From Halohasta litchfieldiae (GTDB lineage Archaea; Halobacteriota; Halobacteria; Halobacteriales; Haloferacaceae), in contig NZ_CP024845.1 in the NCBI RefSeq assembly GCF_002788215.1, positions 3,162,001 to 3,226,000 of the forward strand: a stretch of DNA of 64,000 nt, given 5' to 3'. The notes beneath the pieces were generated by a model, which had not been told where the DNA came from, ran no database searches, and saw only the letters and a program-made list of their open reading frames with translations. Shown here in pieces: positions 61,252-64,000 of this stretch; the stretch's first letter is position 1; every line of letters begins with the position of its first letter. A program made the position numbers and the translations under genes.

Positions 61252-62712
61252 ATGAGTGACCCGGCCTTGGACGTGGTCGAATTCGTCCTGACGACCCATC
61301 TGTACAACGACGACCGGTCGTTGGACGAAAACGATCTGCCACCTCGGTTCAGGCAAGTGTTTTGGACCGAGAACAGTTCGTCCGACGAGAGCGAAGCGGG
61401 GGATAAATCAACCGAGCCACAGCCGCCCGGCCGCATCGAGCGGCCGCTACGAGCAACCGAGTCGGTGACTCGCACCGCGACGGGCGTCGACCGACCGTGG
61501 GAGGCAGTCTCGGATCTGCTGTTTACCCAACGCGAGGAGTTTTCCAACGAAATCTCGCAGACACAGCCCGAGATGGCAGTCGACTGGTATTTGGAGCGAG
61601 CCGACGACGAGCGGCTCCGGACGAACCCAACTATTGTGTCGACCGTCGAAGACGAGCCCTCGGTCGACGTGACCCACGAGGAAGCCCGGGAGAACAACCG
61701 CCCGATTCAGGCCGACCGGGTCTGGATCGATGCGCTGCTCTCCCAATACTTCGACTCCGAGGACGACGCCGAGATGCTGGATCTCGTGCAGGTGCGGGCT
61801 CCCGAAGAGATCGAGATGCAGTTGGACGACCTCGTGTTGACCGCCGATCAAGAAGGCGAGATTCAGAAGATCGTCAAGGCAATCGAACACCGGGATTATT
61901 TGGCCTCGATTGGCCTCCGTGAGATTGGGAAACTGCTGTTCGTCGGCCCGCCGGGAACCGGTAAAACCACGATTTCACGGGCATTGGCCCACGAACTCGG
62001 CTTGCCGTTCGTCGAGGTCAAACTCTCGATGATCACCAGCCAGTATCTCGGCGAGACGGCCAAAAACGTCGAAAAAACGTTCGAGGTCGCCAAACGGCTC
62101 TCGCCGTGTATTCTCTTTATCGACGAGTTCGACTCGGTCGCCAAAACCCGGCGGTCGGACGAACACGCTGCGCTCAAGCGCGCGGTCAACACCCTGCTAA
62201 AATCCATCGACGACATCTCACTGATCCGCGACGAGGTGCTGTTGATCGGCGCAACCAACCACCCCGACCAGCTGGATGCGGCCGCATGGCGGCGGTTCGA
62301 CGAGATCGTCAACTTCCCCAAACCCGACCGTGGAATGCGGGCCGATATCCTCGAAGTCGTCACCAAGCAGATGGATATTGCCGACTTCGATCCCTACGAA
62401 GTCGCCGGCAAAACCGAGGGGCTGACCGGCAGCGACCTCCGGATGGTGCTTCGGGAGGCCGTTCTCGAAGCGCTCACCGAAGAGCGGATGAAGATCACAC
62501 AGGAAGATCTGATGAATGCAGTCGCCGACTTCGAGGAGCGGGACAACCTCAAAAACATGGACATGATCGACGGCGATGGCGCGGACCTTACCGGCAGCGG
62601 CAGTGGTCACGACCACGATCATGATCATGACGATCACGACCACAGCCACGACGAGTCGAACACGGGGCACTCCGGCGGCGAGCAGACCGTCGACGCCAAG
62701 ACACAGGATTAG
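61252..62712 (+). CDS. AAA+ ATPase with His/Asp-rich C-terminal tail
   Basis: From M-S-D-P-A-L-D the protein has 486 residues. An acidic N-terminal region (1-200) is followed by an AAA module with Walker A G-P-P-G-T-G-K-T at 232-239, Walker B F-I-D-E-F-D-S at 289-295 and the sensor region G-A-T-N-H-P at 333-338. Similarity is to the CDC48/proteasome-activating class. Residues 453-467 are almost only His and Asp, a likely metal-binding tail. There are no other recognised domains, so its substrate is unknown. Confidence 0.85.
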   Translation: MSDPALDVVEFVLTTHLYNDDRSLDENDLPPRFRQVFWTENSSSDESEAGDKSTEPQPPGRIERPLRATESVTRTATGVDRPWEAVSDLLFTQREEFSNEISQTQPEMAVDWYLERADDERLRTNPTIVSTVEDEPSVDVTHEEARENNRPIQADRVWIDALLSQYFDSEDDAEMLDLVQVRAPEEIEMQLDDLVLTADQEGEIQKIVKAIEHRDYLASIGLREIGKLLFVGPPGTGKTTISRALAHELGLPFVEVKLSMITSQYLGETAKNVEKTFEVAKRLSPCILFIDEFDSVAKTRRSDEHAALKRAVNTLLKSIDDISLIRDEVLLIGATNHPDQLDAAAWRRFDEIVNFPKPDRGMRADILEVVTKQMDIADFDPYEVAGKTEGLTGSDLRMVLREAVLEALTEERMKITQEDLMNAVADFEERDNLKNMDMIDGDGADLTGSGSGHDHDHDHDDHDHSHDESNTGHSGGEQTVDAKTQD

Positions 62713-62723
62713 CTCACCCCGAG

Positions 62724-63602
62724 ATGACGATCCGGGTCACACTGTTGGGGACGGGCGACACCACGGGCACACCGACAGTCGGCTGTGACTGCGACACTTG
62801 TCGGGCCGCCACAGAACGTGGCATCGAGCGCAGCCGGTTTTCAGTACACGTCGAAAACGAACGCACCGGCGAGTCGTTACTGATCGACCTGAGTCCGGAT
62901 TTCCGCCACCAGTTTCTCCGTGAGGACGTCGACCTCCCGGATGTAGCGATCATCACCCACATCCATTTCGATCATATCGACGGGTTAGGCAATGCCTACC
63001 GGGTTTTCGACTCGCTTCCGGTGTACGCCGCAAACGAAACTGACCCCGCAACCGGCGAGTCGGTCGCCGACACAGTGAGGGACAAGTACGACTATCTCGA
63101 TGCCGTGACCGTCGAGGATGTCACACCCTTCGAGTCGGTCGAGGTCTGTGGCCTCGATCTCACACTCGTTCCGGTCGACCATCCGCCACTCGTCTGTTAT
63201 GGACTGGTGATCGAAGATCCCGAAACGGATGCAAAACTCTCGCTGTCCGGTGATACGAGCTACGACATCCCAGAGCGGTCCCGCGACCGGCTCCGGAATC
63301 CCGATCTGTTTCTGGCCGATGGGATCGTCCCTGCCTCGCTCTGTGAGCATCATCCGCTGGGAGGCAAAGACCACGATGACGACGGCGTCCCGCGGACGTT
63401 CGGCACCAAACACATGACACGTGAGGGTGCGCTCTCGCTGGCCGCCGAACTCGATGCGGAGACAACGCGGCTGGTCCATACGGCCCACTACTATCCGGTC
63501 GACGAGGCATTCGAGGAGCCGCTCGCAGTCGACGGCGAGCAGTACCGGCTCGATGGCACCGGTGTCACGCGTCTCGACGCCGACACCACCGGTAGCCAGT
63601 AA
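62724..63602 (+). CDS. PhnP-like MBL-fold hydrolase
   Basis: The 292-residue protein starts with G-T-G-D-T-T-G-T-P and the zinc-type C-D-C-D-T-C at 21-26, followed by the MBL motif T-H-I-H-F-D-H-I-D-G near 78-87. These match the PhnP group of cyclic phosphodiesterases. A histidine-rich C-E-H-H-P-L-G-G-K-D-H-D-D-D loop near 207 is an odd insert. It lies 12 bases after the AAA ATPase and may be in its operon. Confidence 0.85.
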   Translation: MTIRVTLLGTGDTTGTPTVGCDCDTCRAATERGIERSRFSVHVENERTGESLLIDLSPDFRHQFLREDVDLPDVAIITHIHFDHIDGLGNAYRVFDSLPVYAANETDPATGESVADTVRDKYDYLDAVTVEDVTPFESVEVCGLDLTLVPVDHPPLVCYGLVIEDPETDAKLSLSGDTSYDIPERSRDRLRNPDLFLADGIVPASLCEHHPLGGKDHDDDGVPRTFGTKHMTREGALSLAAELDAETTRLVHTAHYYPVDEAFEEPLAVDGEQYRLDGTGVTRLDADTTGSQ

Positions 63603-63607
63603 CTACC

Positions 63608-64000
63608 TCAGGCGTCGAGTTCGAGAATCTCGATCAGGTTGTCCTCCGGGTCTCGAAGAAACAGGATTCGCGTCCCGGTCTCGGTTGTCTGTGGCGAACT
63701 CAGCGTCTTGACGGTCGACGGGAGCTGCTCATAAAAGACATCCAGATTCTCGACTTCGAGACCGAGATGTGTCGCCCCGGTGTCGTTGAGTTGCGGAACT
63801 GATCTCCCTTCGGCAGGTGGCTCGTATTCGACCAACTCGATTCGAACCGAGCCGCCGTCGAGATGGGCGAACCGCGCGCTTGCCTCTTCGATGTCGACGC
63901 CGGTTGCGAACGCCTCGCCCGAGACCTCGAATTCGGCGATAACGGAGCAGTCGAGGATGTCACGGTAGAAGTCGACTGCGCGGTCGAGATCGCTGACGGT
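63608..64000 (-). CDS. VOC-family (glyoxalase/bleomycin-resistance) protein, N-terminus outside window
   Basis: The frame is open from the window edge to a stop at 63608, giving at least 130 residues. It begins T-V-S-D-L-D-R-A-V-D-F-Y-R-D-I-L, the usual first VOC helix, and later has H-L-G-L-E-V-E-N-L and the C-terminal F-L-R-D-P-E-D-N-L-I-E-I-L-E. These match a two-module VOC fold that binds a metal. Substrate unknown. Confidence 0.9.
   Translation of the reverse strand, partial: TVSDLDRAVDFYRDILDCSVIAEFEVSGEAFATGVDIEEASARFAHLDGGSVRIELVEYEPPAEGRSVPQLNDTGATHLGLEVENLDVFYEQLPSTVKTLSSPQTTETGTRILFLRDPEDNLIEILELDA

Overview
The window is chromosomal DNA of a halophilic archaeon (class Halobacteria). 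The evidence is high GC with AT-rich intergenic stretches, strongly acidic proteins, twin-arginine signals, a sensory rhodopsin with its transducer, archaeal information-processing genes (RpoL, eIF1A, S8e, Rio1, a KH protein, RfcS), archaeal lipid genes (carS, archaeal-type PS decarboxylase) and haloarchaeal families (LWR-salt, DUF7113, DUF2240). The hexamer GTCGAC is extremely frequent in coding and non-coding DNA. No plasmid, phage or CRISPR-Cas locus is visible.

Layout. 1-2.5 kb: end of a double DUF1508 protein and three membrane proteins. 2.7-12 kb: a fructose uptake and catabolism island with fbp, divergent glpR-pfkB, a PTS operon ptfC-ptfA-ptsH-ptsI-ptfB and a class I aldolase. A 1069-bp insertion sequence with 15-bp inverted repeats and a 7-bp target duplication sits exactly on the ptfC start codon. 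12-19.5 kb: KH/Rio1/eIF1A ribosome-biogenesis genes, then an unusual pilin-like pair (a short protein overlapping a 1004-residue protein with three ~256-residue repeats), tyrS and a Tat-exported ferritin-like protein. 19.6-25.5 kb: DUF460 RNase H-like protein, RNase Z and a secreted protein with a long Asp/Glu hexapeptide tail. 25.6-32 kb: ZIP transporter, glutaredoxin-like protein, SDR, RfcS, archaeal lipid enzymes, hisF, rpoL, tatA and tRNA-Arg(CCT), followed by a hairpin-rich tract.

32-45 kb: paired CrcB fluoride channels; an operon for siroheme-derived tetrapyrroles (fused AhbAB, precorrin-2 dehydrogenase, hemA); PCD, LWR-salt and HAD proteins; a sensory rhodopsin II/HtrII pair; Nif3-like protein; S8e; assimilatory nitrite reductase. 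After nirA lies a ~520-bp gene-free, heavily base-paired element whose two ends carry near-identical hairpins. It resembles a TnpB-less IS200/IS605-type element or structured RNA.

45-64 kb: thiolase with a palindrome at its start, cyclase next to a remnant of a carboxymuconolactone-decarboxylase-like gene, acyl-CoA synthetase, MBL hydrolase, nicotinamidase-like protein, alpha/beta hydrolase, PAS and DICT sensory proteins, NurA, HAD, MobA with assimilatory nitrate reductase NasA, an AAA ATPase with a His-rich tail, a PhnP-like MBL protein and a partial VOC protein.

How it works together: fructose would enter as fructose-1-phosphate through the PTS, be phosphorylated by PfkB and cleaved by the aldolase, with FBPase serving the reverse direction and GlpR as repressor. 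NasA, MobA and NirA together give nitrate assimilation. Siroheme made by the dehydrogenase is both the NirA cofactor and the precursor decarboxylated by AhbAB. HtrII and the rhodopsin give phototaxis. All functions are inferred by reading motifs; no database search was run.
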